Positions 46,021-59,605 of a stretch of DNA of 64,000 nucleotides are shown piece after piece. Source of the DNA: Lunularia cruciata. Lineage: Eukaryota; Streptophyta; Marchantiopsida; Lunulariales; Lunulariaceae. The stretch lies in assembly GCA_948567375.1 (NCBI GenBank), contig OX419762.1:19274727-19338726 (forward strand), written 5' to 3'. Position 1 is the stretch's first letter. The number at the start of each line of letters is the position of its first letter. The translations under genes and the position numbers were made by a program. The notes beneath the pieces were generated by a model. That model saw only the letters and a list, made by a program, of their open reading frames with translations, made no database searches and had not been told where the DNA came from.

Positions 46021-47610
46021 GTTGGTCAAGTGATCTCTTCAAGTGGAGTAAAGATATCATCATGTGGAGATTCTGCACTTGACGTTTCTGGTGCTTGGAT
46101 CTTTGTTTGTGGCCAACATTGTTGAATGTTTGGCAATGTTCTCTTCAAGTTAGGATGGAATTTGCTGATGTTCTCAGCTTCCAGAGAATGTTGTTGCCGC
46201 GAACTAGATGGAGATGTTGGTGACCTTGGTAAGGTCAAAGGAGTTACATGTGCTGGTCTTTGATTGCCACTGGAGAGTGGGCTCAAAGGACTTGATGGAG
46301 TTAAGGTCAATGTAGTGCCTCCTCCACTACCTCCTCCTCTTCAAGAACTGGAAGCAAGTATGTGAGATACGGGTGGACCAAGAACCGGATGAACAGTGGA
46401 AGGCACAACAATGGGGAGGGGCAAAGCTCCCACTGAAACTAAAGGGGTGTGCAGTTGGGAAACAGTTGGAACAAGAGTGTGGTTGTAGAATTGTATGCTG
46501 TTTGAAGAGAGGTCTTCAAGAAGCACAGATGGATCGTGAAAAGAAGAGGAATGAGCAAGAGCTAGAGGGGACTCATCAAAGATGACGTAACGAGTGACAA
46601 AAGTATGACCGTCAGATTTTTGCTGAAGGCAATAAGCCTTACTATGTGAACTATAGCCTAACATGATGCATGCATGGGAATGATCATCCAGTTTGGATTG
46701 GATATGGGCAGCAACTTGGGAATAGGCAGTGCACCCAAAAACACATAAGTGAGAAATGTCGGGTTTGTGATTGTGCCACAATTGGAAGGGGGTCACGTGC
46801 GGCTCAAGGGCCTTGGAGGGACACCAGTTTTGCACATAGTTGGCACAAGTGATGGCCTCCTCCAATATGGTTTGGGGAGGCCGGATGCAAGAAGCATGGA
46901 GCAAATTGAATTTAGTAAAGTGCAATTCTTGCGCTCTACAACGCCATCTGTTGAGGGGAATGCAAAACTATCACTTGACATTGAATGCCTAATTGGAGAC
47001 AATAGGCATCAAATGCCATGGAGCAATACTCACCGCCATTGTCAGAGTGAAGGGTTTTCAACTTGTGTCCAGTTTGCCATTTGGCAAAGACATGGAATTC
47101 CTTGAAAGCTTGGAGGCAGTCGCTCTTATGCTCTTATACCATTGTCCATGGACAATGGTATGTTGGGAGTAATCATTGATAAATGTTAGAAAGTATTCAT
47201 AGCCCGAGAAGGTGCAAGGTGAAATGCGGCCACTAATATTGGTGTGGACAAGCTCTAGTGGTGCGGTGGCCCGAGTGGTTGCCATGCATGGGACTTTTGT
47301 GCAAGGTTGTTTGCCATGGGGACAATCAAGGAAAATATGGTCATGCATGAGCTTCAAGTTCAAGCCATTTACAGAATTTTGGGCACGGAGTTGGTTGAGG
47401 TGTTGTGTGCTGAGATGGCATAAGCAACGATGCCAAAGGGAGTCAAGATAATGAGCAGAAGCTAAGCAAGCTACATAAGTGGGTGTGGGAGAGACAATGT
47501 CAAGGAGGTGATTCCCCGCATGGTGGGGAGACCAATTGCATGGGGAGGCATCATGGGGAAGAGGTGGGCCGGGGGTCACCCTCCCGATGTTTGTTGCGAG
47601 GGCCATCCTG
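46021..47610 (-). pseudogene. Copia integrase and linker
   Basis: The zinc-binding part (LWHRCLCHLS, then CPHGKQPC) lies near 47450-47320. The core follows with ELVHTNISG, where the first catalytic Asp is replaced by Asn. Then comes GVVERKN with the catalytic Glu (about 46945) and the conserved FGCTAYSQV and ACIMLGYSSHSKAY blocks near 46720-46640. A Ser/Pro-rich linker to RT spans 46310-46026. Frameshifts are present around 46925-47000. Confidence 0.85.
47136..47161. repeat. Perfect 26-bp palindrome in the Copia integrase
   Basis: ATACCATTGTCCA followed at once by its exact reverse complement. It falls in integrase coding sequence, so it is probably a local inverted duplication. Confidence 0.85.
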
Positions 47611-48199
47611 TCATTCCAGGGGCATGACGCTAGGTGGCGCTAGAGGAGGCAATCCAAGTGGGAGATCATGGCTGGATCCAACAATGGGAAAAATTTCAAT
47701 GAGTTCCTGATTAAAGGGGGTCTTGTGTCTATTCAGACTGCAAGGTGGACTTCAAGAAAGTGAGAATTCTGGTTCATTTGTATGGGAGGGCGACATGGAA
47801 TTGGATGAGGGCAAAGGGACTTCATGTAGGAGTGTTTGGCTGGAGAGTAAGTGACAATGTGATTGGGAGGCACAAAGTTGGCACGCTCTGAGATTTGATG
47901 GATGCGTGGCTGTGAGGCACAATTGGGGGGTAACATGTCTATGTCATTAGGGCGGCAGTGGTGTGCAACAAGGCTATGTGTGCAGGGGAGAACATGCAGC
48001 TACTCAGCAAATACAGATCATTAGAAAGTGGGCAAGAGCATAGGCTATGTCCATACTTATCTTCAAGGTAGCAGATGTGGTTGCCAATGAGACACCAACC
48101 GCCTTTTGCGTCAAATTGTTGTGCGGAGAAGAGATTCTTGTGGAATGCTGGCACGTGTAGCACGTCTTGGATATGTATGCATTCACCATTCAGGAGCTT

Positions 48200-49270
48200 G
48201 ATTTCATTGTGCCAATGCCATATTGTAGATAGTGGTGTTTGCCGAGGAGGATTTTGTCATTTTGTCGACTCTCTTTGCTGTATGGGGTGTAGTCAATAAA
48301 TTGATGCTTATTATGCACATGTGGTTGGTGGCACCGGTGTCCACATACCACATAGGATCAGCCGGAAATAACATGCTCATCCCCGTTGATTTCATGGTTA
48401 TGAGAACGCGTCGTGCACTATTGTTGTTGTTGCACGATTGTCTGCTACACTAGGAGTTATTCGAGCGGCCTCTTGGTTGGTGGTTATGCCAATTTTGTTC
48501 TTGGTTGCTGCTACTAGCATGTTTGGGATAGTCTGCAATGTGGTGACGTGTCTTACCGCAATCAAAACAACATTCACTTGCATCAGGTGTTCATTTGCAA
48601 GGTGGTTGAAAACTTGTATGGTTGTTTGATTTGCCATGCCCTTGCTGCTTGCGGCCAGCAAATAGCGTTGTGGAGGGTTCCATGGACATTTTCCAGGACA
48701 TGGTTTTTTCTTCAATCAAGAAAAAGATGAGATTTGGTAGTGTGAGGTCTAGATTAGTAGCATAGCATGCAACAATGTCTGGTAATTTGGTGGCATGCTG
48801 CCCATTAAAGTAAGGTTCTTTTCTCTGTCTTTGACAATGATGCATGATGAGGCTAGCTGTTGGACCAGCACTTTGAAATTGTTGATATGCAAAGTAATGG
48901 CCTCATTGGGTTTTAGATGCAAAAGCCTGAACTTCTCACCAAGATGCATCTGTGTTACCGTGTCCTGCCCATCAAAGTTGTTGGTTAGAGTTGTCCATGC
49001 ATTATGTGCTGTTTTGCGTGTGAGGATGTGCCTGACAACCAAGTTTTCACAACATTCATTGATTGCAATGAGAGCATTTTTATTTCTCTTGTCCCATTCC
49101 ACGACACTCCTAGGACTGGTACCAGTGGCAGTGGGAGTTGCTGTACCACCCGGTGTTGCTGCTCAAGGATGTGGTGTTTTTCCATTGACTATATCAAGGA
49201 CCTCTTCCGCATCAAGGTGGAGAGTCATTTTATGTTTCCAGAACATAAAGAATGTCCCATCAAAGATTAG
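48200..49270 (-). pseudogene. Copia Gag and protease
   Basis: Gag begins near 49260 and includes the block LGEKFRLLHLKPNEA of Copia Gag proteins. A zinc knuckle lies at about 48572-48526: CFDCGKTRHHIADYP, in which the last Cys is Tyr. The protease keeps its active site, WYVDTGATNHM, with the Asp codon near 48341. Frame changes and stops occur between these parts. Confidence 0.82.
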
Positions 49271-49500
49271 AACATAAAAAATGTTCCATCAAAGATTGCC
49301 TAGCCTTTGGTATTGAATGGGGCCATCATCTTGTCATCAGTTTTATTGCTTGAGCACAAGCTTGCTCTTTTAGCGTTGCAATCTATTGTGCAAGGAGTGT
49401 CCTCCATGCCTGCAATCAAGGCATCCCTTGATTGAGGTAGTCTTCATAGTCTATGTCTAACTATCACCTATGTTATTGGCATGCTAGTTCTAACAACCAG

Positions 49501-49513
49501 TGCTCTGATACCA
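49501..49513 (-). other. Primer binding site of the Copia element
   Basis: The minus strand reads TGGTATCAGAGCA directly inside the right LTR, matching the 3' end of initiator-Met tRNA. Confidence 0.93.
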
Positions 49514-49762
49514 TGAAGGAAAAGCTTGACTAAGTCAACTAGAGAGAGATCATGCACAAGAGAGTGTGTGTGAGCCTCAAGAGGGAGAGAGAGAATTGCC
49601 AAAGACTCAAAGTGAATAATAATAATGAATAAGGAATGAGAGATGAAGTGATCTATACCCCAAGAGGGAGTTGAGGGCCAAGGGGTGTCAACCCCTTTTC
49701 ACCCTTCCAGAAGCCTTGACCTACTCTATATTATCACTGTTCACACTAGTTGATATTCTACA
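49514..49762 (-). repeat. Right (5') LTR of the Copia element
   Basis: The plus strand starts TGAAGGAAAAGCT and ends GATATTCTACA. It matches 44215-44456 with few differences. Confidence 0.9.
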
Positions 49763-50475
49763 ATAGCGTACAGTATTCATGCCATTATCAAGAGGATTTT
49801 TGCACGTGCTTATTGAAATGCCATTGCAAACATGAACAATTTCTGTGAGTACTGGAGGGATGAGCATGAGGTATAAACTAAGGGCAGGTACGAAGCATGA
49901 GCATATGGACATGTTCTAACTGGTGCATGAAAATCAGTACTATCCAGGTTAGTGCATGCTCTTAAGACTATATATATATATATAGTATGCACAAACTTCA
50001 AGTAATTTATATGATCAGATTCTAATTGCCATCTTCTTGTTCAATGTGCACTTTCTAGATCCTAGGCTATAGTTTCAAATATTTTACTAGCATGAGCATG
50101 ATGTCTCTGGTCCATGGAATGTCAGTTCAATTTATCCTAGTTAGAGGATTTATATGTCTTAAAGCTTCCACTAAATTACATATTTTTAGTAACATCTTAT
50201 CCTAGTTAGAGGAATAATATATCTTAGAGATTCAATTAAAAAACTTTCATTAACTTATTGAATCAAATCATACTTCTAAGTTCATGGATCAAATGTCACT
50301 TATGAGAAGCTATTTCAAATTAACAATAAGAGATCTAGACTAAAGTGTGCTATATATTATATCATGATAAAGCATCTTGTCATTTAGAGAACCATATGCC
50401 TAAGGATAAATCATACCGTAACAATGTCCATTGTATCACTCCAAACTAGAAATAAGAAGGCTATTTTGTAGAAAA
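49763..50475. other. Gene-free spacer
   Basis: AT-rich with a TA run at 49970-49984. I see nothing else. Confidence 0.5.
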
Positions 50476-50556
50476 AATGAAGGATGGGAAGGCCCCATCA
50501 AGCCATACAAGGGAGAGACAAAAAAGGTAAAATGGGGCTAAGCCCCAATAGAGTTT
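50476..50556 (-). repeat. Short dispersed repeat S, copy 4
   Basis: On the minus strand it reads GGGGCTTAGCCCCATTTTACC, the pyrimidine-rich part, then GGCTTGATGGGG and CTTCCCATCCTTCA. It lies just past the 3' end of the LINE relic, in the same orientation. Confidence 0.85.
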
Positions 50557-50599
50557 ATATGAGAAATTTTCCCTACCGCACCTAAGATATCCGAGCTAT

Positions 50600-53500
50600 G
50601 CAAGTTGTATAGTCTACAAATAACTTGGAGTATCAAAAGAAACATCATCTAATGTGATTGCTCTCCTATGGATTGCACCATCCATTGCCCTAGGTAGAGC
50701 AATGGACACATGCTGTCTAAAATATGCTACCAAGTATGAGAGTGAGAGTGAGAGTGGTACCCCCGGCGCCTAATGTGATAAGCTCTCATGCACTCCTTGA
50801 CAAATGTGTCAAACGCGATGTCCATCACTCCATATAACTCCAAGGCTAGAGGAACAAAGAAGTGACCTTGCTGCATGCCCCTCTACTTGGAGACCTTGCA
50901 ACCTGCTACTGCACTTGCTGCCCATCCAAGGGGATGGGTAATCACTCCCTCCAAAATTATATCCCGCATAGGGTCTGTAACCACAACATCCGCTATTATC
51001 ACCTAATCATCTTGGACCAAGTATAAGTCTGCCCTAACATGTGTCATCTACAAAGCATACAAATGCTCCCTCCAAGCCAAGTATCCACTCTCTTGTGCCA
51101 TAGTAAACATTATGTCCCTAAAAGCATCATGCGTAGCTATCCTTTGGCCTCCAAAAGGGCATCATGTCATATGGACCGCTGTTGCATCTAGTGTAGAACC
51201 ACACCCACAAGTGAGTAATGAAGATGTAGATGGGTGGACCAAACCTAGGTAAAACCTCATTGTTGTAAAGAAAGTAGCCGGTGCAAGTAGGAATGTTCTA
51301 ATGCATGGCCAAGCTAGGATCCAAGAGCCTGCATCCTTGCCGGAGCAAGAGCAAAGATGTGCTCTAGTAGCCTGAGGGATGGACGACTCAACTAAGAGAG
51401 AATGTAGTGTAAGCTTACACTGTTGCTCATCAAGGAAGACTATAAACCTCTAGTCCAACCTGACAATAATGAAGCAAAAGATGGAAAGTCTTCTCATGCC
51501 CATGTGGATAGAATATCTCTTGTATGCCACAATAACATTTGCAGAGAAAAGGATCCCCCTGCACCTCTATCACATAAGTCTCCAAAACCAACATATCAAC
51601 AACCACAAAACAAGAGGAAGTAGGGGAGTCAAGAGAGCCCAACTACCCAAAAATGCTATAGGTGCTATCTCCTCCATCGATAGCAAGCCAACCCCTCTAC
51701 ACAAGATCAACAGAGCCATCTGCCTACGTGCCAAATCCCTTGTCACACACTCAAATGTCCATGGTCCAAGAATATCACCTAAGACTCCCATAATCCTCCT
51801 ACGAAAGGCTCTTAGACGTGATAAGAAGGACGATGAGGGTGGAACTGTATGGATGGGGTAGGATGGTTGACAAAAGTTACTAGAGGAGAGTAAACCAAAT
51901 GCACCCTATGGATCTCATAGTAATAGAAGGTCATACATATGGAGAATATCCTCCGCAAGGGCAACTTCTAAGAATCATGTGACAAAACCCTCGGATCCTA
52001 TTGGCACTCCAAGAACACATAGTCCATATGTAGATGTGATACAACCCTCTGGAAGCTCAAGGTGAGGAGAGATACCTAAAGGGGACCATGCTCTGCACTT
52101 TGACACCTTGACTCTCAAGTCTACTAGATATAGCTTGGTAGTCAAGTGGTCAAAAGCCTGCCTAATCTGATCCATAGGACCCATGATGTGTGTATCATCT
52201 GCCAAGGAAAGAAATACACAACTTTGCATTGCCAAAGTAAGAGATAGGAGAGCCCTAAAGTGAGCCATGGGAAATAAGGGTCCCCCTAACATGCACCAAC
52301 AGCTGACTCCAAGACAATGACTCCCTCATGTGAACAACCGTGTTGGTAGTAAAGGGAAGTAGGAGAGCACAAAAGGAACAAGACTTGCCAAGGATCCATC
52401 AGCCTCCCTAAGTTCTCAAAGATGGATGCCTTCAAGATGCTATTAAAAGCATTCCCAACATCCACTTGTAGGATGACCCACTCCGGATGGATATGTAGGA
52501 GTGCCCTAATGCCTAGAGATATAGCCTCACATCCTCTAGCTACTCCAAATTGATGTGGACTGAGGTGTTGTCAAAAGTGAGAAAGATGCTGAAGGACAAT
52601 GGTATGATTGACCAAATGCAAAAAGATCTCTCTAATAGCAATTGGTCTAATGCTCCATGTGTCCTTCTCCATCCATCGTGAGAAGTTGACTAACATCTAA
52701 TACCTGACTAACATACATAGGAATGTCTCCTCTCACTACTGTTGCAACCACCTGAAATAACTTGGTAAAACCACTAGAAGTATCATCTACCTAAAGGCAA
52801 TCTCTAAGTGCTCATAAACCATCCGTGAGAAGCCTCCCAAGGAAAGGAAAGAGGCAATGCACAATGCTTGTGCAAACAATGACCTATCAAGACATAAAGG
52901 CTGCTCAGGCGGATAATCTAAGACTTCTAGTGGTAGTCACTCTACTACTATAGGATGTAGTGAGCATAGGGAAGAGATAGTCTCATCAATAAGACTCGCC
53001 ATAGACAAAGGGTGTAGCGCTCGTGTTGCTCTACTTAACTCTCCTGCCTGACCCAATGTCCTACACCATCGTAATCGAGTGGACTCTTTGGTATCCCATG
53101 GCGACGCTTGTCTCCTAAACCGTGTAGCCCTAACAAACTCCTCTTGAAGGGCGGCCCAATCCCCTACTTGAAATCAAAAAATTCTAACAGCCACCTCTCT
53201 ATGCCCTGCACGTCTCCCTCTAGCATAATAAAGACACCATCAACAGAGTAAGAGGAATAGGAACCATGCTAACTTGTCCAAGGGATCACATGCAAAACGA
53301 TCAAGTGGTAGGCAAAAAGCCTATCTAGCCTCATCATGGAGTGTGTGGGGTAGCCTATGGAATAGATGTGGATATAGAAACTAGTCTCAAATAATCCCAA
53401 AATGCAACCCGCTTGAGAAGCTAACCACTTCCATGACTTGATTGATATCCTTGGAACGATCAACAAAGGGATAAAAGAAGTGTGCGTTATCCTGAGTGTC
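50600..53500 (-). pseudogene. LINE (non-LTR retrotransposon) ORF2 relic
   Basis: Read on the minus strand, parts appear in LINE order. An upstream GELSRATRALHPL block lies near 53030-53000. RT motif A-like WVILQVDVGNAFN is near 52470-52435. GGPLFPMAHFRALLS and the catalytic-region LADDTHIMGP follow at about 52290-52180, then KVSKCRAWSP. Further on come LARRQMALLILCRGVGLLS and IAPIAFLGSWALL near 51730-51640, and a C-terminal part with many stops to about 50700. No endonuclease is visible upstream. The copy is inactive, with stops and frameshifts. Confidence 0.85.
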
Positions 53501-55640
53501 ACTACTGACGATGTGGTTTCTCATCTCACGCGAGCATCCCAAGTGGCCCAATCATAGTCCTTGTGCATCCTTCTCACTTGGGTCTTTACTCCTTGTGAGG
53601 TAAAGCATCAATGACACACTGGGCATGGTGTATCCCGAGTCGCTCTAGGCGACCACACATGGAGAGGTATAACCATGGCTAGCACAAGAATGATAATAGT
53701 AACACATGATACTCATCTCCATATCTCCCCCATACCTACAAAACCACAACCCATCATATCCCAACTCACATAATAAAATATACTCTTGCCAAACCCTACA
53801 AAACCATAAATTCTTATAACTTTCAATTTCCATCTCCAAAATTTTCAAATTAAATTCCCATGGAACTTTATCATGAAAAAAAGATATTAGAAATGAAAAT
53901 TCTTGACCCCTCACTCTCAAAGTGTAATGATCACTCTAGATCTTAAAAAACCTAAAAAGTCTCATGACTTTATACTCAATTCTCCATAGTCTTTGTTGTA
54001 GGTACCCATGGAATTGAAATTGAAAAACCGAAGAGAATAGACTATTAATCAAATGCTATATGCTAGGGAGCACTCAAAAATTATTGATATTTTTTCTCAC
54101 CTCTCTTTCTCCTCTCCAGAACTGTTCCTTCACTCTAGCCAATATTCACTCCAAACAAAGATTCAACATCAAAGATGATCCATCCGGACAAAAGAGAATA
54201 GTAGCGGGTTGCTAATCCGGATTGCTAGGATTAGTTGTTTCACGCTGAGAACCAGTAGAAAAGAACCAAAACGGGGTTCATATAGCATATTAGAAACGAA
54301 AGAAGCAATAAGCACTATGTCTTTCACGCTATGCAATACAACGCAAGAGGTGGTTTCTGAAAACCATAAGGAAAACTAAACGAGCAATATCTATCAACAT
54401 CATATAAAAAATGAAAGAAACATTAAGTATTATGTCATTTAAGTTAATATAATGCAAATGGTTTATGAAATTACCAATATCATGTAAAAATTGAAAGAAA
54501 TAATTAGTATTATGTTATAAAGTTAGTTATACAAATGATTTTATGTGAAAAACTAATGTTGATTATATTAATAAAATAAATAAATTTGAAATAAATATTA
54601 TTTTAAAATTATTCTCAAAAAAGAAGAAGAAGAAGATAAAATAGTATATTTATATTCAAATACAAATAAAATAATAATATATAAATTAAAATTATTTATA
54701 AAAACATAAAATTTAGAATATTTATTTTAATACAAACTTATTTTACTAACTTAATAAATTATTTACTTAACTTAATAAATAAAAGTAATAAATGATTATA
54801 AGAGCTATTGTCTAAATTTAATAATGTATAAAACCAAATAATTTTATAGACATTTTATATTTAATTATATATAATCTATGATTTAAAATTCATTTGATCC
54901 GGTCCACCTTGAAAATATCCCCTTGTTGGAAAATTCAAAATTTTGTTGAACCTGCTAAATTCAAGATCCAATGATAGGTGAACACTTTAAGTATGTCATA
55001 TCTTCACCCTAAAAGCCCCTTTCACAACGTTGAATTCACAATCTTTTGACCCTTGCCAAGTCCAAGATCCAGTAACAAGTAAACACTTTAAGAATGTCTA
55101 GGGATAAACCGACACGCAATCATGTAAATGAATAGGCCAAACAATGGATACGGTAGAGAGAGCGGTTATTAGTTTACAAACAAAGTCCATCGAGAGATTA
55201 GGTTTCTAGACATACGAACAAGAAGACTCTATTTTTCAGAATATAATCATAAATATCATTATGAAGAAAGTAAACCTTTATCCAACTATAGATAAATCGT
55301 TTATTGCTCGATAAGAACACATCCAGTAGGAGTCATGTGTCCGAATACTATCATTCAAAATGCATTGAAGCAGTTATAAAGCCATGTCATCTACCTCGAT
55401 GGAAAAAAGCCCTTGCTCGTGGAGAAGTATGAGATTTCAAACTTAAAGGTACAAAAATACAGCTTGCTGTTCCATGCCAACTCCTGAATTCGGGCAACAT
55501 GGTTAGTTGATATGATAGAAGATAATATTTCAATACTATAGAACACTAGATCAGTGATCCGCAATATTAGCTCCAGTCTTTAAGATTCGATGCACTCACC
55601 TATCTAAATACCTTATACTTCGACACAAACTTGTCAGCTT
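53501..55640. other. AT-rich gene-free region
   Basis: No recognisable gene. Extremely A/T-rich low-complexity sequence spans about 54400-54900, with a short GAAGAAGAAGAAGA run near 54620. Confidence 0.5.
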
Positions 55641-55968
55641 GCTATATATCCTTGCTTGCTATATATGGGGCACAAATATGTGCACGTGCCAAATCAGTTT
55701 CAAAGCATGTCCGAGCCGTCCTTCTGGTTATAATATTTCACTCAAAACATGACTGAGCTAGCAATGCTATATATCCTTGCTTGCTATATATGGGGCGAAA
55801 ATATGTGCACGTGCCAAATCAGTTTCAAAGCATGTCCGAGCCGTCCTTCTGGTTATAATATTTCACTCAAAACATGACTGAGCTAGCAATCCGTTTCTTT
55901 GAAGAAATCTGGTTATAATACTGCACTCAAAACATGACTGAGCTAGCATTCCGTTTCTTTTAAGAAAT
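55641..55968 (+). repeat. Nested tandem duplication (125-bp and about 60-bp units)
   Basis: A 125-bp unit starting GCTATATATCCTTGCTTGC occurs at 55641 and 55766, almost identical. Its end, CTGGTTATAAT to AAACATGACTGAGCTAGCA plus CCGTTTCTTT, is repeated once more at about 55909-55968. Confidence 0.9.
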
Positions 55969-58900
55969 ACATAATAGGACATATCAGCTGCGGGGTACTT
56001 AAAGGGTTGAGGCGCACTAACCTGAACCCGTAGAGCACTCCAGGGTTAAGCATGAAGGCCATGAACATGAACAAGACTCGATCTTCCAGGCAGCTCTAGT
56101 TTGAATCCGGACTTCAGCTACTCATTTCATAGATGATCATGCCATTACATAATACTGACACGACATACTCCAAGCTATCAGCAAATACAGCTTATATAGG
56201 AGCGAGCATTGTAAAATAGCTAGCTCCTTGGCAAGTGGTAATATCACTTCGACCCAGCTTTTAAATGGGTCAGATAGATCTGCCAAACTTCAAATATATA
56301 AGGCATGGTTAACGTGTTATGTTGATCTCGATCTTACACATGAGATCCTGCAATTATCTGAGAGCTTGTGAATTCCTGAGCAAGTATGTATCCATCGAGG
56401 TTGTTCCGTCTTCGAGTCCCAGCACCCGCACAGCTGCAAAACAATTTCTTCAACTTAGGGCCAGGGTAAGAAGTAGTTGTGTTGCCACATAACAGGTATC
56501 TCATCTGGCCACATGACTTTCCATCTTCCATATGTCCTGTTTGACAATGCGCAGTAGCTAGCCGAATGGCGTCAACAGGGTACAAGCTGCAGACCAGTCT
56601 TTGACCGCCTTTGATCCCCATTCTAGACATCTGCCAAAGCCACAGGCTCAGCCCCTAATTATAATCTGAATTTACCGGATTTGCATCTGGATATCGGTTC
56701 TGCATACTTCTGACCAGGAGCATACACAAGTAACGTCAATTTGAACTCCATGTATGCTCCTACACATGTGCCTTCAACAATATTACAGAGTCATGATGCG
56801 TGACTTCCAGTATGACACTAACAGTATATTATTAACACCTTCTAGAGTACTTCACTGGACCGACAGACTCTTCTACATATATAAACTTACAGTTTTAGTT
56901 TCAGTTGTCTGTAATTATATACCTCCTCAATGCAACCAGCACAGAGCAGACCACTATAATATCAATTAATGCAAGAATGTGTTCAGTTGGCAATCGAATG
57001 TGTAGGGCAGTAACCAATCTTCGGTCGTCAAGAGCACCCGGGAATAGAAGCCCTGCAGTTCAACTCGAAGAATCGCTCGTAACTGCCAGTGGCCTCCGGC
57101 GCCGGAGCTTAATAAGATTGCATTGGAAAGGAACAGGCCCAACTTTCAGAATGAGGGCTACCTGTAGGTAGACCAATCAAAGTAGCTTTCCTTTGATATC
57201 GCTATGGAGGTGTAATTCGAAGTTACTAATAAGGTTCAAACGGAGATTATATGCCTGAATGGTCCGTTGAGGGCTCGCGTACCCCTGAGACTTGAAATGA
57301 CCTGGAAGCCGACTCATTCAAGGGCGATGCATTGTTATCGGACAATATCACTTAGCCCTCAGGTGTCTTATCGAAAGAATTGACATGTAAGATCTACACA
57401 TTCTCAGGCAGTTCAGCCGTAAATGCTCTGAATCTGTAACGTATAACGGGAAGCTCACGGTCTAGAAAGACAAGATCAATCTATATACATCACAGAATCA
57501 TTAGATGCGGTTCTACGAAAGAACATGGTAAGCGTTTGGGTAAGGTTCTGAGAAGTAGCAAATAATTGTTTTATCCAGATGTCAGGATGTTAAGCTCAAA
57601 ACATCCAACAAGCTCTAGCTTGCACCTCTCCAAGAACGTGCTAAGTTCAGACCAGCAGAATTTAAGACCAATATAGATGACTATCTTCGAACTTGCAACA
57701 AGAATACCTGACCTCCACATCTTACAGTGGTACATGCAATTGTCTCGCTTCTATAAGAAAATCAAGAAGGTGGTGTCAAGTTTCAAGGATGATTGGCTTG
57801 TATGTGTAAGATCATTCTTAGAGATGGCAAGCCCATGCATATCTATCAAAAGCAATAGAAAAATTTATTAATGTATCTGTCTCTTAATTATTGAAGTCTA
57901 ACGATTAGGTGTAGAACTTTGTAGCATCAAGAACTACACTTGTATGTGCACTTAAAGTTTGATTGTAATGTGTCCATGTGGAAAAGGATCTAAACTATAT
58001 ATGTGCTTGGCTGCTTTACTCGTTGAAGACTTTGCCTAAGTCCCCTTGACAAGGCCACCACAGGAGCACTTTATAACAAGTACATGGGGTCCATTTGATA
58101 TATTTTATAAAATAGGAAGGGTAGTGATCTTGAAGAGAAGACTTATGTCCAAGTTAAAGTTGGATGTAGAGGACAAACAAGTGCAAGAGTGTACTCAGAA
58201 AACTAATATCAAATAAATAATTAGATTTCATTCTTTTTCCAAAGTTTTAAAAATTCTTATTTAAAATAGTTTTCGAATAGCTTTTCACCTAATAAAGCAG
58301 ATCAAAGATCAATCGCTGTGGAGGATCCAACACGGAATTAGCGAAGTGAAGCTGTAAGCGATCGTAGTTTACTACTTTTGGAAAGGCCAGGCTGTAGCGA
58401 CCTAGTATCCAACGAGCTCAAGCTCCAAAATTAAATGCAAAGACGTTTTGTCGACTTTCAAATGTCAAGAATCATCACGAAGTAACACACCAAGAATAGA
58501 AAGAAGAACACACCAAGAAGTAAAAGTCACTTTATCGATCCTGCCTCTTTCTTTGCATGAAACTGTTTGACCACAGATGAAAGAAACCGTCAGCAGGTCC
58601 TTGTGGCTCCCTATCTGTTTACACATGAGATTTAACAACTAAACTATGCAGGTTTACAACATGAACAACAGAGCGTTTCTCCTAGCTTGTCAATTTCGGA
58701 GTGAGTTTGTAAAATTTGGTACGGATGGTGTCATAAGTTACAACTGGACGTGCTGGAGAATATATAATTTTTTTTGAAATCATACAGATTCGTTCATTTC
58801 GTTCATTTTGACCGCGGATTATTTTTACTGAGTGTCATCTTAACTTTTAAAGATGGTCGCCCTATTTAATAGTGATTCAGTGTGTAATTTCCGGAATTAG

Positions 58901-59605
58901 GAACACCACTCCATTGAGATTAACGATCACAAATTCTTCCCGATTAAACCCTACAACCGGTACCTGTTGTCTCTTTCTTCTTTTTAACCGAGTCCGGCAG
59001 AGAGCATGTCAAAAACGATTTTTTTCGTGTCAGTAGTACTTTGCTTTGGCTCGAACTTTTCCTTCCTATCTCTGGCATTTGGAAAGGTGACGCTAGGCTA
59101 AATTTCAAATTACAAAAGCTAAAGCGTTATTGTTGAATTCGAAGGGATCCAGAGTAACCTGCATTTAATATCTCGTCAGAAGCTAGCGTTCAGAGAGCAT
59201 GCATATCTATCCTGTGATTCTGTCTCATAAACTGCCCGTTATTGGCCGTCCATTCTTTCTGATCTATTAGGAGTAACGTGAAAAGATTCGGGATGGAATT
59301 ACCACTGTCTAGCGAAACTTACTCGAATTGTTTGAGGAATCGACTCAATTAGAACTTAGTTGACACAAAAGCTCATCGCGAGCGAATTTCGGTCTGAGTG
59401 TTAATTCCACGCTGCGTGTGAGTTTGTTTATTAGTTTTATGTGGTCTGAATCTAATTTACGTTTCTCACCAATCTACGTATGATTCACATTTCGTTATGA
59501 TAAACTGAAGTTGAGTTTACAGGTAGCTCTATTATGTAATGAGCTTATTATCTTACTCTCGTATATAAGCAAAACACGAGACTCAACTTATACTTATAAA
59601 AAGAG
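55969..59605. other. Gene-free region
   Basis: The ORF at 56334-56630 (minus, 98 residues, several Cys) and the ORF at 56905-57171 have no recognisable domain or intron-exon context, so I do not call genes. No repeats stand out. Confidence 0.4.

Larger units (their letters stand above)
44215..49762 (-). mobile_element. Ty1/Copia LTR retrotransposon (decayed)
   Basis: Left LTR 44215-44456 and right LTR 49514-49762 match closely and both run TG...CA. A perfect initiator-Met primer site lies inside the right LTR on the minus strand. Flanks ATAAC (44210-44214) and ATAGC (49763-49767) differ at one base and are a probable target duplication. Domains read right to left as Gag, protease, integrase, RT, RNase H, the Copia order. 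Stops, frameshifts, a duplication in RT and a deletion after the RT active site make it inactive. Confidence 0.93.

Noticed and set aside
46373-47710. Several plus-strand ORFs of 70-118 residues
   Set aside because: They lie antisense to the Copia integrase and show no domain.
51469-51861. 130-residue plus-strand ORF
   Set aside because: The minus strand over the same DNA reads conserved LINE protein (LARRQMALL, GVGLLS, FLGSWALL), so the plus ORF is its shadow.
56334-56630. 98-residue minus-strand ORF with several cysteines
   Set aside because: The cysteine spacing fits no zinc or disulfide family I know, and there is no splice or promoter context.
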